The position numbers and the translations under genes are program-made. Below the pieces are notes generated by a model. The model ran no database searches, was not told the DNA's origin, and worked only from the letters and a program-made list of their open reading frames with translations. Positions 45,466-58,762 of a stretch of DNA of 64,000 nt are shown in pieces; position 1 is the first letter of the stretch; each line of letters starts with the position of its first letter. The DNA is from Hypomesus transpacificus. Its lineage: Eukaryota > Chordata > Actinopteri > Osmeriformes > Osmeridae. Where the stretch lies: assembly GCF_021917145.1 (NCBI RefSeq), contig NC_061080.1, positions 6,089,631 to 6,153,630 of the forward strand, written 5' to 3'.

Positions 45466-46698
45466 CCGATCACTAGCAACATTTTATGTATCGATATTCT
45501 TCCAAGATTTGAGATCGCAATGGACCGCAATTTGTGCTGTGCATTTGTGGATCGTGCTGTGCATTTGTGGATCGTGCTGTGCATTTGTGAATAGTTTTTC
45601 AACAATAATAGCCCCATAAGAAGATCTCCTACACACTGAGGACAACGCTGGACCCGTGTGACCTAGTACCTGTGAGGACCGCATTGGATTGTTTGTTCCA
45701 GCCTGCGAAATACACCCGGCAAGGACAACGCTGGAAGTTTGGGATAGCTTTGTTCCCCGGAGTTGTGGTTTCACACCACTTTCTTTCCGCACCCGGAGCT
45801 GTTGTTATGGAGGACAAACGTTCTGCTCTCAATGTAATCGGTATCACACCGGAGAGTACCAAGCCTCAACAAATGCCAAACTGAACTTATTGCTCATTTA
45901 ACATTGTGATAAAAACACAATTGTGATATTTAATGTACAATACGATGTTATTAATAGTACATTTACTTTCGAAAACAGTAGTCCATTTTTGCTTGTTGAC
46001 TGATACACGATAGCGGTCTGTGATACATCCGTTTTCAATCGTTAAAATAATAAACATGCCTCACATATCGATGAACGTTTTACGATTTATTATGACCTCA
46101 TATTACTAGTAAACAATTCATGGGTACAATTGTCCTTATATACCTGTAGTTTGAAACCAGTGTAGCTCACTGTAATGCTGTGTGCGACGCGTAAAAAACG
46201 GAATTCTACTGCTGTTTAGGAAGCCAAATGGCGACAGTAAAATCTCAGCACTCCCCTTACAAAAATCAAAATTCCCAGATAAATTTTTCAATTGGTGAAT
46301 CAACCTGTCACTCAAATTAGAGCCAATCCCTATGTGAATACCATCCTGTATGTGGCACAGAGGTTTTCCCATTTTAAGAGGTCTGTAATTGGCTGAGAAT
46401 ATGTTGAGCCATTGGCTACTAACCTGGGTCTTCATTTAGAAATTTTTGAAATTGTTCTTACGTGGAGGTTTGGAATATTCCCACGAACAGTTGAAGGTGC
46501 GATTTGTCAAACATTCGTATGAGCGCCGTACACACACTTCTAGGAGATTATCCTTGATAAATCTCACCTGTTCTTAGTCTATAAACTTGTGCACAAACAC
46601 AAGTATTTGCATACGAAACGCCCCATATTATCTAAATTAGTTGAATCACCACCAATAAAAAGGGAGCTAACAAGTTCAACTAGAAATTGGTAATAAAA
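45466..46698. repeat. 21-bp repeat (45530-45595) in otherwise unassigned sequence
   Basis: Three copies of about GTGCTGTGCATTTGTGGATC lie at 45530-45595. The rest to 46698 has no recognised gene. The part from about 46440 is probably the 5' end of the Harbinger element, but its terminal repeat was not found. Confidence 0.6.
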
Positions 46699-47578
46699 AT
46701 GGAGCAAGAAAAGAAAGGCAATTATTTTTTTGCTAAATGAAATTTAGGTTTTAGTGTCTAGAGGTTGAGCGCAACCACAAAGTTTTATTTGGAACACTTG
46801 ACGGTGTTTTGACCAACAAAAAAAAGAATTTTTTATTATTATGTTTTGGTTGTTCACAACGTGTGCTTGTTTTGGCTACCCTCAATGCTTTGGGGCTATC
46901 TTGTTGTTATTATCAGTGACCTATGCACTTTGTAAAGCTTGGAAGTCGCTTTAGAAAAAAGCGTCTGCTAAATGAATAAATGTAAATGTAAAATCAAGTA
47001 CAAAAAAGGCCGTAGCCTCACACAGGCGAGACATTGCTGCAACTGGAGGTGGACAAGTTGAGACGAGCGTTTCTCCCATGCAATTAAGAATTGCAGCAAT
47101 TATTGGAGAAACATCGCTGTCTGGAATTGTGTCAGGTGGAGACAGTGACCTAGTCGCAGGTCCTACTGTGTCCAATTCACCGGTGTCTACTCGTGGTCAG
47201 GTTGAAGGTAACCAATAATGTGATTTTCAACAGTGTTGTCAATATTGTGGTCATCATTTTATTTGACAGGAAATTATAATCTGCTCTGATGCAGTAATCA
47301 AACAATTCCATAAATTGCAGTTAGTGGAGACAGTTACGGAGTCATCCTGGAAGAGGCAAGTCCCCCGCTGCGTCCCACAGTGAGGCACCACACTCCCGCG
47401 CCACATCAAGCCATGAACCAAGGGTCCTGACAGACTCAATCCTACAGAAACAAGACAAAATCATCGACTCCATCAAAGATATAAATGAGAAATTAACTGG
47501 CATCTGCACTGCACTCAATGACATTAACAAATCCCTACAACAACTGGTTAACTGTGCCAGTCAAATGTTAAATAAATG
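46699..47578 (+). pseudogene. Harbinger Myb/SANT-like companion gene
   Basis: It starts MEQEKKGNYFF (46699). The L2 tail at 46837-46990 splits it, and coding resumes with KKAVASHRRDIAATGGG and IAAIIGETSLSG (about 47010-47130). After an intron, it ends with a heptad-like C-terminus (QDKIIDSIKDINEKLTG) and a stop near 47578. In PIF/Harbinger elements this second protein carries a Myb-like DNA-binding domain and works with the transposase. Frameshifts occur near 46735. It faces the transposase tail to tail. Assignment rests on my memory of fish Harbinger proteins. Confidence 0.68.
46837..46990 (+). mobile_element. Short L2 LINE tail inside the Myb-like gene
   Basis: It matches the last 150 bp of the L2 copies at 17.4 and 22.3 kb: GGGGCTATCTTGTTGTTATT, then GAAGTCGCTTTAG and AAAGCGTCTGCTAAATG, ending in AAATGTAAATG. 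It is strongly 5'-truncated, on the plus strand. Confidence 0.9.
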
Positions 47579-47589
47579 AGCTAAAGGCA

Positions 47590-48500
47590 TGTGGGCTGTT
47601 CTTTTCTTGGGGAGGTACTTACTTGAAAACGTTGAATAATTTCCATCCTCCTTTGAACTGCCAAGGCATTTGGAGGTTGGAAAGGTGGTGCGTCTGGCAT
47701 CGCTTCGTCAGGTTGGTCTTCCTGATCAAGTGGAATGCCATGCTTCATGTCCATGTTATGTAGTACACAACAGGCCATGACTATGTTGCAAGCCTTTTCC
47801 GGTGTAGACTACAAAGCACCCCCAGCAGATGACAAACGGAGCCACCGGCCTTTAACAGTTCCTATTGTGCGTCCACGATCGACCTTGTGCGACTGTGTGC
47901 AGCATTATAGGCTCTCTCCTGTGCCGTCACAGGATTGGTAAAAGGAGTCATCAGTCACGGTTTCAATGGATAACCTCTGTCTCCTACAGAGAAACCAATA
48001 GGTAAATAGAATACACTAATGGCAAGTACTTGATGCCTGGGCAATACATACCAATAAGCCATCCATCTTGAACAGCTCCCTCCTGTAAGCGAAGACCAAC
48101 ATTGCTGTTCTGCAAAATGAATGAGTCGTGCGTTCCCCCCGGCCATCTCACCACCACATTCAACAAGTTATTTTGCGCATCCGAGATGATTTGCACATCA
48201 TTGATTGGGAGCCCTTTCCGTTCACGTAATTGAACTTGTTCAGGGATGAGTGCAGTCCACCGCTCCAATTGTGTTTGGGAAGCCGTCGACCGCAAAGAAG
48301 CCTTGTTTGACTTCTACCTATTGTGCTACTATATATGTGAAAAGTATGTACTGAAGGGATCTACTGATAATTGCATTTAAAACAGCAGGCATCGTTAGGC
48401 TGATGGAGTGAGATGCCAGACCGATCAGCAAGCTCACGCTGAAAAGTGCCCGTCGCCAAGATACCCAAGGTGGATAGCACCTGAATGTGCACTGGAATGG
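47590..48500 (-). pseudogene. PIF/Harbinger (HARBI1-like) transposase
   Basis: Two main exons are visible, split at a GT donor (48052) and an AG acceptor (47983). Upstream pieces near 48480-48320 recall the helix-turn-helix part but are frame-shifted. The first clear exon has VQIISDAQNNLLNVVVRWPGGTHD (given as the D of DAQ and the H-D of GGTHDS), typical of the Harbinger DDE nuclease. The second begins GDRGYPLKP, which contains the next catalytic Asp, and is followed at once by an in-frame stop. The C-terminus ACCVLHNMDMKHG and ALAVQRRMEII is recognisable. With stops and frameshifts the gene is dead. Confidence 0.8.
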
Positions 48501-48686
48501 CATTCGTTCTCCTTGTTGGTCTTTGTAGAGTTGGTCTTAGATCCTTGCATAATTACACTAAGGGTTTAGGGAAACAATATCTACTAATGAGCCACTTACT
48601 ACTTTCTGCAAAGAAGTTATATCTGTCTCTGAAAATGCGCTCTAAGCTAAATTTTTGTGTGTACGAACTGTTGATAAATGAGGCCC

Positions 48687-49796
48687 CTGGGGTCTCATTA
48701 GTCTCATTTATAAAACTCTGCGTAGGATTCTTACTAAAAGTGTATGTACACCCAAAAGCCTAAAATGGCGTATGCCAAACAAAAATCTGATTGATATGAC
48801 CGTGCGTAAGCAATTTTCCCTTTATAAATCACAGAATACCCACAAGTGTGCGTACGTGAATCTGCATTTTACCCCGCCCCGGAAACTCGCCCATTTTTAA
48901 CCATAAATGGTCAATGCAAAACACCTCATGAATGGTAATCCAGTATATTCATGACCCTGGCATGCGATTGTTCTTTACGGTGAATCATGGCTCATGACAA
49001 CTTCTCAGACACTGTTAGCCTATTGGCAGAGGCCGGAAAACCACACCCTGGTGGCCGGTTGATCACTAATAAAAAAAACAGTACGAGTGGCGTCAACTGC
49101 AGTGATACAGCGAGTCGAGATACAATTTGAACACAAAAGCGTTTTTTGTTATGAACATTAGGCTAGTCTAATTAAGTCTGGACTGATAACGAGGACGTAG
49201 AGTGTAGCGATTGCACAGGAGCTTAACGACTGTATTTCCAGTTTTTGACATATGATATATGCACAGTATTAAATAAATATATTTAGTTATACAATGTGTT
49301 CTGCAGTTATGTAAAGGTAGGATACTTCGCAGTCGGGCTCGGGCATCTCCCCCTCCTACACTCCCGAAGTGGAGAATTTGATGGTGAGACAGACAGCGCT
49401 GAATTTTGATTTATAATTTGAGTTGGATTTTACAAGGTGTTTATGGAAGAATTATCTCTCAGCACAAGCACAAATAACAGTGCTGGGTTTCTTCATAACG
49501 ATTAAATTGAGTGAAGAAAACGTGTGAGATAAAACAAATTATATAAATATTACGAGTTATCGTTCTTCCCACATTTACTTTCTGCAGTCTGACTACAGTA
49601 CTGTCATCTGCGTCGCCAATTCCAACTGTTTCCAAAATATGTGTAGGCCTAGGGGAGGGTCAGAGTTTGCGTGGAGGACCGCACATTCTCCCGTCAAGTT
49701 TGTTTTTCATAAATCACAACCTTTGCGTGGAAAGTGGTGTACGCACATTTTCAGCCCTGTTTTGTGCGTAGGCACGCTTTATAAATGAGACCCCTG
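48687..49796. mobile_element. Harbinger-type non-autonomous element (MITE)
   Basis: The right end reads TTTATAAATGAGACCCCTG and the left starts GGGGTCTCATTAGTCTCATTTATAAA, with a small duplicated piece. The GCGTAnG and TGCGTACG-type motifs near both ends are typical of fish Harbinger elements. The left end abuts the end of the gene-bearing Harbinger copy, AAATGAGGCCCCTG, at 48676-48689. Between the ends there is no transposase. Confidence 0.8.
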
Positions 49797-50015
49797 AACT
49801 TCAATGCTACAATCTCAATTTGATGTACTTCTGTTCATGAAGGTCTCATCTACAGGACTGTGGAAACCGCGAACATTTCTCAGCTGGGGGATTTTTTATA
49901 TTCGAGCTTATGTCTGAGGAGTGCCCCTGTTTTAGAGCTACGTTTTGAGTGCTAACAAACTCCCCATCGCTCTATCCAGCTAGTTAGCTTGCCACGAGCA
50001 TTCCTCTCTCTGTTC

Positions 50016-50425
50016 CAGGCGCGGATTAATGCACAGGCTTGCCTAGGCTGCAGCAGCTTGCAGTTGAACTGTGAATGCAGGGTATTTTGTTGCTTTGCTG
50101 TTCATAGTTACCTTCTGTTCATAGTAATTGTTTTGAGGCTGTGGAGGCAAAGGGTTATATCTGGTATTCTTTCCACTTACATCTCTTATATACATATGTT
50201 GAATATATACGTTCTGTGCTAAAGCTAGCTAGCTTCCGTTTTGCAAAAACAACTCACTCTGGTGGAAGCGTTGAAAATATTTAGAACTCAAGCGTTAGGG
50301 CTGCTTCTAGCACTGTAGGAATGTAAAGAAAACACTGTGGCGTTGGCTGTCTCAATGTGTGTTTATGGGGGTGGGGCTCACACAAAGAGCAGCCTAGGGG
50401 CCCCTGACCACCTAATCCGCCTCTG
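50016..50425. mobile_element. hAT-like MITE, about 410 bp
   Basis: Its ends are imperfect inverted repeats: left CAGGCGCGGATTA, right (reversed) CAGAGGCGGATTA. Just inside each end is CCTAGGCTGC. No clean 8-bp duplication survives. It has no coding capacity. Confidence 0.65.
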
Positions 50426-52539
50426 CCTGCTTCACTAACAAAGTATGGACAGATGTGCCTTGTTTTCGCTTATTTAATCGGATCGACAAAATCCGTTAAC
50501 ATTAGTGGAAACATACATCTACGAATGTGTGGTGTCAAATATAGGCTACAAAGAAACATTTTTTAATTCCAGCGCGTTCAAACAGTCCCCTCAGTTAAGG
50601 TTGGCTAGCAAATTACAGCAGCAGCCTGGCCCTGTGACAGGTGGGGGGAGGGGCACACTTGATAGTGGTATTTTGCTTCCAACTTCCTGTAACCTTGAGC
50701 GCTAAACAGTTAATGACATGAAACTCTGAGGTAGGTAAAGTCATCTGCTTGATCAGAGCACCGACCCTAAAGAATGCGTGTTCAGTCATTTATCTCTATA
50801 TAATATGGATTTAACATTAGTAGACCTAGTAGGATATGTAATCGATCACTCAGAGGCTCCGGTAAATTCCTTCGGAGCGTAGAGATCCACTGTAAGTAAC
50901 TCAGAGGCCTTAAGTTAAAACTTACTCCAAAAGTCTTATAATCAGTTAGCCGCATCAACCAGACTAGATCAAAGTTTTCACCACCGTAGCTTGATAGATA
51001 CGTTTCAAGGAGAACAAGTAACTTCAAAAGGCACAATAATAGTTTATTATCTAAATAGTAAGATAATCAATACAATGATAATGAAATATCATCAAATACA
51101 AAACATACCTTCAGAGCAATGGTTAACAAAGGTATTCACAATGAAGACTAGGCACCTAACGCACCGGAGCTGTATCATAAACGGAAACTCAAAGTGATTG
51201 GTAAAACTTCTTCCTATATATACCCAAACCTGACTAAAATGGGGACACCGGTCATATGAGTGAAAAGTTGTCTGACACATACAAACTCAAATTGGATCAT
51301 TAATCAAGGCTGCAGTAGACCAACTGGTGCCCTTGCAAGACAAGGGAATATGTTAAACACATGTTGCTGCAGGCACAAACTCTGTAAACCCTGTACATGT
51401 ACATGTTACAGTATAAAAATTATTACTAGAATATAATACATAAAATAAGAAACAAAAGCATATCAAACATGACATTAAAATCTGTTTAGAACGATGTTTA
51501 CAAGAACACAACTTTTAATGATCATTTCAGAGTCTTCCTCTGTCCACCTTCCTCTTCAACTGTTGAGATCACCTCTCCAGAGGTGGGTCATTAAGGTGTG
51601 ATTGTCATTTTAGCATTCATGCAAATCATCGACAGTACCAGACAAGTGTCTGGGTGACCAGTGACAAAGGGGCTGCCAAACAGCCCTACATATGTCTACA
51701 TATGTACAACTCATTTTTTATACAAACCATTCATTTGTAGCAGATTAACATCTAAAAACATGCAAGCTAGTAGGGCCGAAAACTAGGATTGAGAGAGGTT
51801 GATATAAAAAGAGTATAAGAGAATCTGACAAAGCTAAATGAGTATTTCATTTGTTTGATTTGCAATTTTAAACACCTCTATGGGAAAACAAACATTATGG
51901 AGATCCATAATTACTAAAGAGCTCTGGCAGTAGTGCAATGATTTGATAATGGTTTGCTACATCAGAACTTGATGACTAACTTGTTGTATTAATTACATCG
52001 AGTACAACATTCAAATTAAAGAAGCCAATGACAAAAGGGTCTCAAACAAGCTAGAAGTGGATAGTAGCTTACTTGTGCTTTCCAATCATTATCTAGTTTT
52101 GATTGCTATTACCAAGACTTGTAATGCTTAAAAAGCATCAAACTCTAGTCTGCTGTTTTTATACCTTGGTTCTATGAGAAGCCTTTAAAAAACAAGTTCA
52201 AACACCGGAGTGGCATCCATGGGCTCATAACTGCTCATCTGTAAATGTAACTGTTTCCTCTGTGTATATGTAAAAAAAACTGTGATATCCCACACTGACA
52301 ATAAGACTTAAATTTGTCTAACATAAGTCTTACTATAACTTTGATCAGTGCATCAAGCATCTTATTGACAGTGTGGGAAATCTACACAGTACCGTTTACA
52401 TGTACACAGGGTGAAATGTATTGTGCTATAACATGCAGAGTAGGTCCACATAATGATGTAATTAGTATGTGGACACAAGAAAGTATGTATGTGTTATGGA
52501 ATATGATGGAATATGATCAAAAAAATAAGTCAAGTTGTA
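50426..52539. other. No gene recognised
   Basis: Mostly AT-rich. A few short open frames have no domain or splice support. Sequence near 51430 to 52310 is unremarkable. Confidence 0.4.
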
Positions 52540-53276
52540 AGTAAGACTTTATTATATAGCACTTTTCATACAAGAATTGCAGCTCAAAGTGCTTTACATA
52601 AAACCAACAAAAACATTAATAAAAGTGTTGATCTAACTAGCCACACTCTATCTGCGGTCTCTCGAATCCGTCTTAGATCCGAGCTGCCACTTGCAGTTTC
52701 TAATACACAAACATGACAAGGGGGTAGACAGGACGGGAATACATTTTCAGCATAACATGAGGAGAGAGAGGAGAAAAAAAGGCAACACCCAGACTATGCT
52801 CCTAGAAGAGTAAGGTGTGGGAACAGGCAAAAAACACCTTAGCACATAAGCACTTACATTGTACAACATTACAGAACCACATGACTTGCAACGGGGAGGG
52901 GGGAGGGGTATGGACAAGCAGCATCTGGACCTGCAGCCATATAGGCGCTGGTCACAGACCCGCCAGCCACACCGGGGGAACAAGCAGGCGAAGGCGTTGG
53001 ATAGGGGAAGGGGTGTGTATGAGTGTGCCTGGGTTGGCGCCTTCGCCTAGGCCACCATCAGTCAGATTCTCAGTTCGCAGATAGTATTGCCATGGAGACA
53101 TCCTTGGTCATGACCCAAGACAGAGACGCAATCCACAGGTGAAAGTTAGTGTATGAGTAGGCCTGGGTTGTCACCATCGCCTAGGCCACAATTAGACAGT
53201 TCTCAGTTCGCAGATTGTATTGCCATGGAGACAGCCTTGATCAGGTCCCAGACAGAGACAACAATCCTCAGGTGTC
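52540..53276 (-). repeat. LINE/SINE-like 3' tail and a 130-bp tandem duplication
   Basis: On the minus strand, CAAAGCACTTTGAGCTGCAA-like sequence leads to AAAAGTGCTATATAATAAAG near 52545, a common LINE/SINE tail form. Further right two adjacent copies of about 130 bp (53012-53146 and 53147-53276) share CAGTTCGCAGAT, TTGCCATGGAGACA and CCAGACAGAGAC. Confidence 0.6.
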
Positions 53277-54579
53277 TGTTGGAAGGGGGTAGGGAATACA
53301 AGAGAAGTCTCGCTGCAGCGCTCTTCAGGGGAGTTGTTGTTCCAGCAACAGCCTTGGCCAAAGCCTGTGCTGGTTAGGGTGCCAAAAGCAGATAAGATTG
53401 GGGTTGTTTGGTCGAGTAGCCGCATTCCAATGTGCACGTCTACTCCTTTTTCCACCGGTGTCTGTCGGTCCAATCATGTCGGCCAGCCTTAGGGGGCTTC
53501 TTTTTTTTTACAGCCGTAGCCATTTCCTTAATTTTTAATATATGCCAGGGCAACTCCTAATTCAATCAGCAAAAGTGATTGGATTAGGATCACTTTTGTA
53601 ATCGTGGTTCCAAATAGGTAGATGTCTTCAATGTCCTCCACGGAAAGCTCCACTGGACACCCGGCGCATCCATCGAGTAGCCAGCTGCGAACGTCCCGTC
53701 AGGACAGTCAGGCTCCCCCAAACCCAAGATGGTGTCAATTGCATTAAGAGACCAGCTGATCAAATCCATGTTTTTTAATTTGGAGAGCAGTGCAGAGAGA
53801 GTCTCTCAGTATAAGACACAAGACACAGGACTAGACAATACGATAGAAGCCAAGCAGGGAAGGTCAGGGGAGGAGAGGGAGAAAATGCGACCGCCTTCGT
53901 CGAGAGCCAAAGAAAGAAGCGTGAGTGACCATCCTTGTCGTCTGGCTCAAAGAAACAACAAGAAGACAGGGGACAGTTTCATGGTTGCAGATGAGTAGTA
54001 CCGAGTCTACAAATGTTGTTCAGATATATGAGGATGTAGTTGATCGGTTTGCCTCGAAGAACGACAACTCAACAGTGATTGACTAGTTATTTTTAAAAGG
54101 CTTCTCGGAACAATGGCAACAAAAAAAGAGACTGGATGGTTGAATGCTTTTCAGCCCTAATCTCAATCAACCTCCTCCCTTGATGTATCATACTCACTCA
54201 TCATGTCTTTGCTTTATCAAATCTTTCTCAAAAGATTGCTACCAGTGCTATAGGCCTGTTGTAGATGTTGACAACACATATCTTGTGTCTTAGAAGAGGT
54301 ACATCATACCTTGGAAATGTGTACTGTAGCTACCATCACTACAGTTACACTGGTGTCTGTCTAGTGTGTGATTTAAAGTGTAAATGAGAGTAGTTTCCTA
54401 AACAAACTAAAACGGCATATTTGAGACTACACAAAACAGATGTAGTGTCACTATTTAAGCAAATCCACCAAAAAAACACCAATGCCTGTGTGAATACCGT
54501 CCTGTATGTTATATATATATATTTTCCAGTTGGGACTTTTGAGATATTTGAGTTGATGCCCCGATGAGTGCCCGCACGG
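53277..54579. other. No gene recognised
   Basis: No domain, splice-bounded exon or repeat end was identified. A short open frame near 53729-53998 has no recognisable features. Confidence 0.4.
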
Positions 54580-57500
54580 TCCGTGTACTTTGCGGCCAAT
54601 GGATTTTCGTTTTGAAATGAGAAAACCAAAATAGGGAAGACTACCATTTAGAAATAGGAAAACAAAAAACGGAAAACTAAACATTTTCCGTTTTTAGTTT
54701 TGATAATAGAAAACGAAAAAACTACCCGTTATCAGATTTTCTTGGAAATCGGGAAGTAATACAAATCCGTGTATCATTCGTTCTTTCATTTTTCAATTGA
54801 TAAACCAAAAACTATTAGTTTTTCCGTTATTCAATTGAGAAACCAAAAACGAGAAACCAAATCGAAAAATGGGGCACTAACCGAAAATTATTTAGAAATT
54901 TTGTTTTTGGGGACCCGGAAGTTGTTACTCATACACCCGTTGGCTGTGCGCAGTTTGCAGTGTAACCAGCGCGAGAAACCATGGAAACGAACGGAGAGCG
55001 TCCACCAGAAAAACACAAGGAAGAATGTGGATAGTTAGGTCCCAAACTTGAAATGGAATGTTTGCACTTTCAGTGTATATTTTATTGTATGTATTGTACT
55101 TGTCATGCCAACAATGTTAATAAAATGATCAAATGCATTCAGTGGCACTCATTATTCCTCTTATTTTCACCGAAAAAATTTGGTTAGTGGAAATTCTGAT
55201 TGTTACCATAGCCACATTGGCTGGTGATCAGAAAGGTTAATTTAGAACCCTGATGACAACGCAAAAAATCTTCAGGACCTTCCGGGTAAGCCTATCTATT
55301 TTTGCTTATAAACCCAGCGCTGCGCTAAAAACAACTGTGAGTAACAGTGGTACGGTGTCGACACCATGGCCTCAATGGAACGTTACTTTGATGTTATTAT
55401 GGATTTATTCACCAAAAACAACATTTCTAAATCATTTTCGGTTAGTGCCCCGTTTTTCGATTTGGTTTTTCGATTTGGTTTTTCGTTTTTGGTTTCTCAA
55501 TTGAATAACAGAAAACCGTAGTTTTTGGTTTATCAATTGAAAATGAAAGAACGAATGATACACGGATTAAAATAGTGTGTGGAAATCTTCTTTCTCAATT
55601 TTGCGTAGATTCTTGTGTTGTGACCCGGAAGTTGCTCCCACGAGCTTGACAGTCACATATTCAGGATGTCAGCAGAGGGTGCATAGGAGAGCAGATGAAC
55701 GATAAAATTGGTCGCAGAGCAATAGACCAATTATCACCCTAAGTCACACAACTGTCAAGCAGGCGCAACTGCGCATGTCGGTTGCAAAAAACGAACTTCT
55801 CCCGGGTCTATTACACTTGGAGGGTCGATCAGGTCATCATATATGTCTGGCTACTGGATTGCAGGGCTTGACATTAACCTTTTGAGGCATTTGTCTTTTG
55901 GACAAGTGCCTCCAAAGGACAAGTGCCCCCAAGTACTTGTCCTTTGGACAAGTACATTTACGTTTCACTTGTCTATGCACAAGTCACTTAACCCCGATAC
56001 CTTTAAATAGCCTGACCAAGTGATCGGGCAAAACTAGCCTGGCTAACAGAGGTCGCTTTCTCAGGCAAATGATGAATGAAACAGGTTTGGTTAAAGAAAT
56101 CCGAGATGCTGGCTAGCAAGCTCGTATCTACAATAGGCAGTCCTCCCAGACGTTTTTGGTGTAGAATGGAGTGAAGTACAACATTGTGCACACTGCCAGT
56201 GAGCGACCCGAGTCTGACTGATGCTAACGTCAAAACGGGGATGCAAGTCTCACTCAGATTGCCAGTTTTAAACAAATCACAAAAATAATTGGACCAGCTG
56301 GCTAAAAGCAGAATTCCCATATCTCTTGAAAGCTGCCCTGCTCGACTTTTTGGATGTAGAATTGACTGTAAAACTGTTAAATTATGAACTTAGTTACATG
56401 ACAAGAAGACATGGCTGCCGTCCGACTATGCGGTCTAACGGGCGACATCTTCACTCAAATTTCAAGACTTTCGTGATCCAAATCAAAATTCTGATGTGAC
56501 AGATCAATGGGGAATCGCTTTCTCTCTTAAAGGCTGTCCTCCTTGACCTTTTTGGCCTTTTTAAATCTAACTATTTGTATGATCCGTGGGGTCCTTTTGC
56601 TGTTTTAAATGCTATCCTTTCCCGGTTTTCTGCAGCCACATTGCGCGCGCATCCCGAATGTTTACAAACAAATAATTGGTCTATAGAGCCTCAATGCAAA
56701 ATTTGATTACATCGGACTGAAGCATGTTTCCAGAGTCTCATCAGCCACCTCACAAAATAAAGAAGGTTCTACCAGAGCCTGTTTAGAGATTTATATATTA
56801 TATTAGACATATTATATTAGACATTCTCTGGTTTTAAACCAAATTGTAATATTTTTCTAAGAAAGTCAGCGACGGGATATATTTTATAAATTATTTAAAA
56901 GTGAGTTTCTTTGATTTTTGGGGAATGGGCCATTTTTTTTATGGATAATGCAACCATATTCGGAACCTGTACACACAATCCTCTGTTATCATTTTTTTTT
57001 TAAAGCATCACTAATATATGTATTATTACATTTACTGTCAAATAAAGTACAATCATTTATAAAAACATTTGGTAAAGGTCTTATTCTTACATATAACAAT
57101 GTGCTTTGAACTAACTGTAATAATGGTATCGGTATTGCTTTACAGATCTTGTTGTATTCTCTATAATTACAGTTTAAATTATATTTTTTTGAAGAAAGCT
57201 TTATATTCCAAAAGGTTACCAGACATCTAAATTATTACATCATTCACAAACACAATGCCCTTTTCATACCAATCATAGCCTATTTAAACAATGATTTCCT
57301 ATTGATTACAATGACCCTATTGTTCCTTAATGAACACATTTTTTAAGATATACATTTTTAGGCTCGAAGTTGATTGGTTCTGAAATGTTTAAGGTCAAAT
57401 TTTTTAGGGGGCTCAAATTAGAGCAACCTGCATTTTTTTTTTCCGTTGAAATATAAATTCATATGTGAATTCTGTGTTGTTTAAATTTCAATATTAAGTA

Positions 57501-57900
57501 TTCAAATCCTTTTAAAATTTAAAACATTATGTCACCGATTTTCTTCCATACAAATGGCAGCGCGCCCTCTGCTGACATCCTGAATATGTGGACCAGAGTG
57601 ACTGTCAAACTCGTGGAAGCAACTTCCGGGTCACAACACAAAAATCTATGCAATATTGAGAAAGAAGATTTCCACACACTATTTTACTTCCCGATTTCCA
57701 TGTTTAAGCACATCAAAGAAAATCAGATAACGGGTCGTTTTTTCGTTTTCCGTTTTCTATTATCGAAACAAAAAAAGAAAAATGGGTAGTTTTCCGTTAT
57801 TTGTTTTCCTATTTCTAAATGGTAGTCGGGAAACAGCTGGTTTCACGATTTTGTTTTTTAAATTTCAAAACTAAAATCCATTGGCCGCAAAGTACACGGA
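54580..57900. mobile_element. 3.3 kb foldback element, left arm split
   Basis: Ends are inverted: left TCCGTGTACTTTGCGGCC, right GGCCGCAAAGTACACGGA. Arms are about 310-345 bp. The left arm is in two pieces, 54580-54763 and 55569-55700, separated by the smaller foldback. The right arm is continuous, 57555-57900. The spacer (about 55700-57550) has a GGACAAGTGCC...GGCACTTGTCC-type hairpin near 55900 and no gene. Confidence 0.88.
54764..55568. mobile_element. Inner foldback element with arms of about 150 bp
   Basis: Left end AATCCGTGTATCATTCG and right end CGAATGATACACGGATT are perfect inverses. Arms pair over about 54764-54930 and 55420-55568, sharing TTTCAATTGATAAACCAAAAACTA-like sequence. It lies in the left arm of the larger element. 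The opposite arm of that element shows the uninterrupted sequence. Confidence 0.88.
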
Positions 57901-58575
57901 ACATTCATTGCAATGAAAAGCTTAATGGAACTCGGTCACTTGACACAAAATGACAACATTTGGCGTGTCGGACGTTTTAGAATTGTTTATGTGATGTGTT
58001 CCCATCGTATTTAAGACTACATATTTTACAAACAAGAGGTCTGTTAATGTAACTCTATACATATCTCACTCGAAACGGCTAATCAGCTAACATGTTAAAG
58101 TACGCTACATCCAAAGTCAGTCGTAAAACTAGCCTCTTTTTCACAAACTGCTGATTAACAGAAGTAGCTTCGAGGTAAAATTTAAAACCTTTAAAAACGT
58201 CTAAATTTAGCAAATATTTTTGATATTATTGTGCACACGTATTTCAATATAGTTAATATTTGATTTAAGTCCCTAATAGTTAAGAATAACTATTAAAACG
58301 TATTTCAGTAAAAACGCTCAAACGGGTTTGTCCTCCCTACATTGTTCGGGGCGTCATTACAGATAACCTATGGGGTTGTTGAGTACACGCTCTTGGGTCG
58401 TGTAAGTAACTGCCATCGTACAGCAGCTTGGGCTGCTTCGACTCTTCACATCAGGCCTGCACCGTCAGAGACCTTTATTAGCACTCGGTACCGAGTAGGG
58501 ACATTTATTGATTGATAACATTGCCAGCTGTTGTAATGTTTATTTGATAATGACACTAATTGTGTTTATTACTGT
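57901..58575. other. No gene recognised
   Basis: Low-GC stretch. No coding or repeat signal was recognised. Confidence 0.4.
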
Positions 58576-58762
58576 GTTCCATTTACATTTACATCCAGAG
58601 CAACTTACAGTAAGTAAAGGGACATTCCCCCGAGGCAAGTAAGGTTAAGTGCTTTGCCCAAGGACACAACCTCATTTGGACAACCTCAGAGCCAGAAATC
58701 GAACCGGTAACCTCCTGATTAGTAGCCCGATTCCCTAACCACTCAGCCGTCTGACTCCCTGG
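58576..58762 (-). repeat. tRNA-derived SINE
   Basis: On the minus strand the head shows an A-box-like GGCTACTAATCAGGAGG and a B-box-like GGTTCGATTTC at the usual spacing. The body reads GGACAACCTCAG and CCTTGGGCAAAGCAC. The tail reads CTTACTGTAAGTTGCTCTGG then AAATGTAAATGG. The tail is the L2-type 3' end, as expected for a SINE mobilised by L2. Confidence 0.85.

Noticed and set aside
45629..45901. Short frames near 45.7 kb as a small gene
   Set aside because: No domain and overlapping frames on both strands; nothing separates a real gene from chance.
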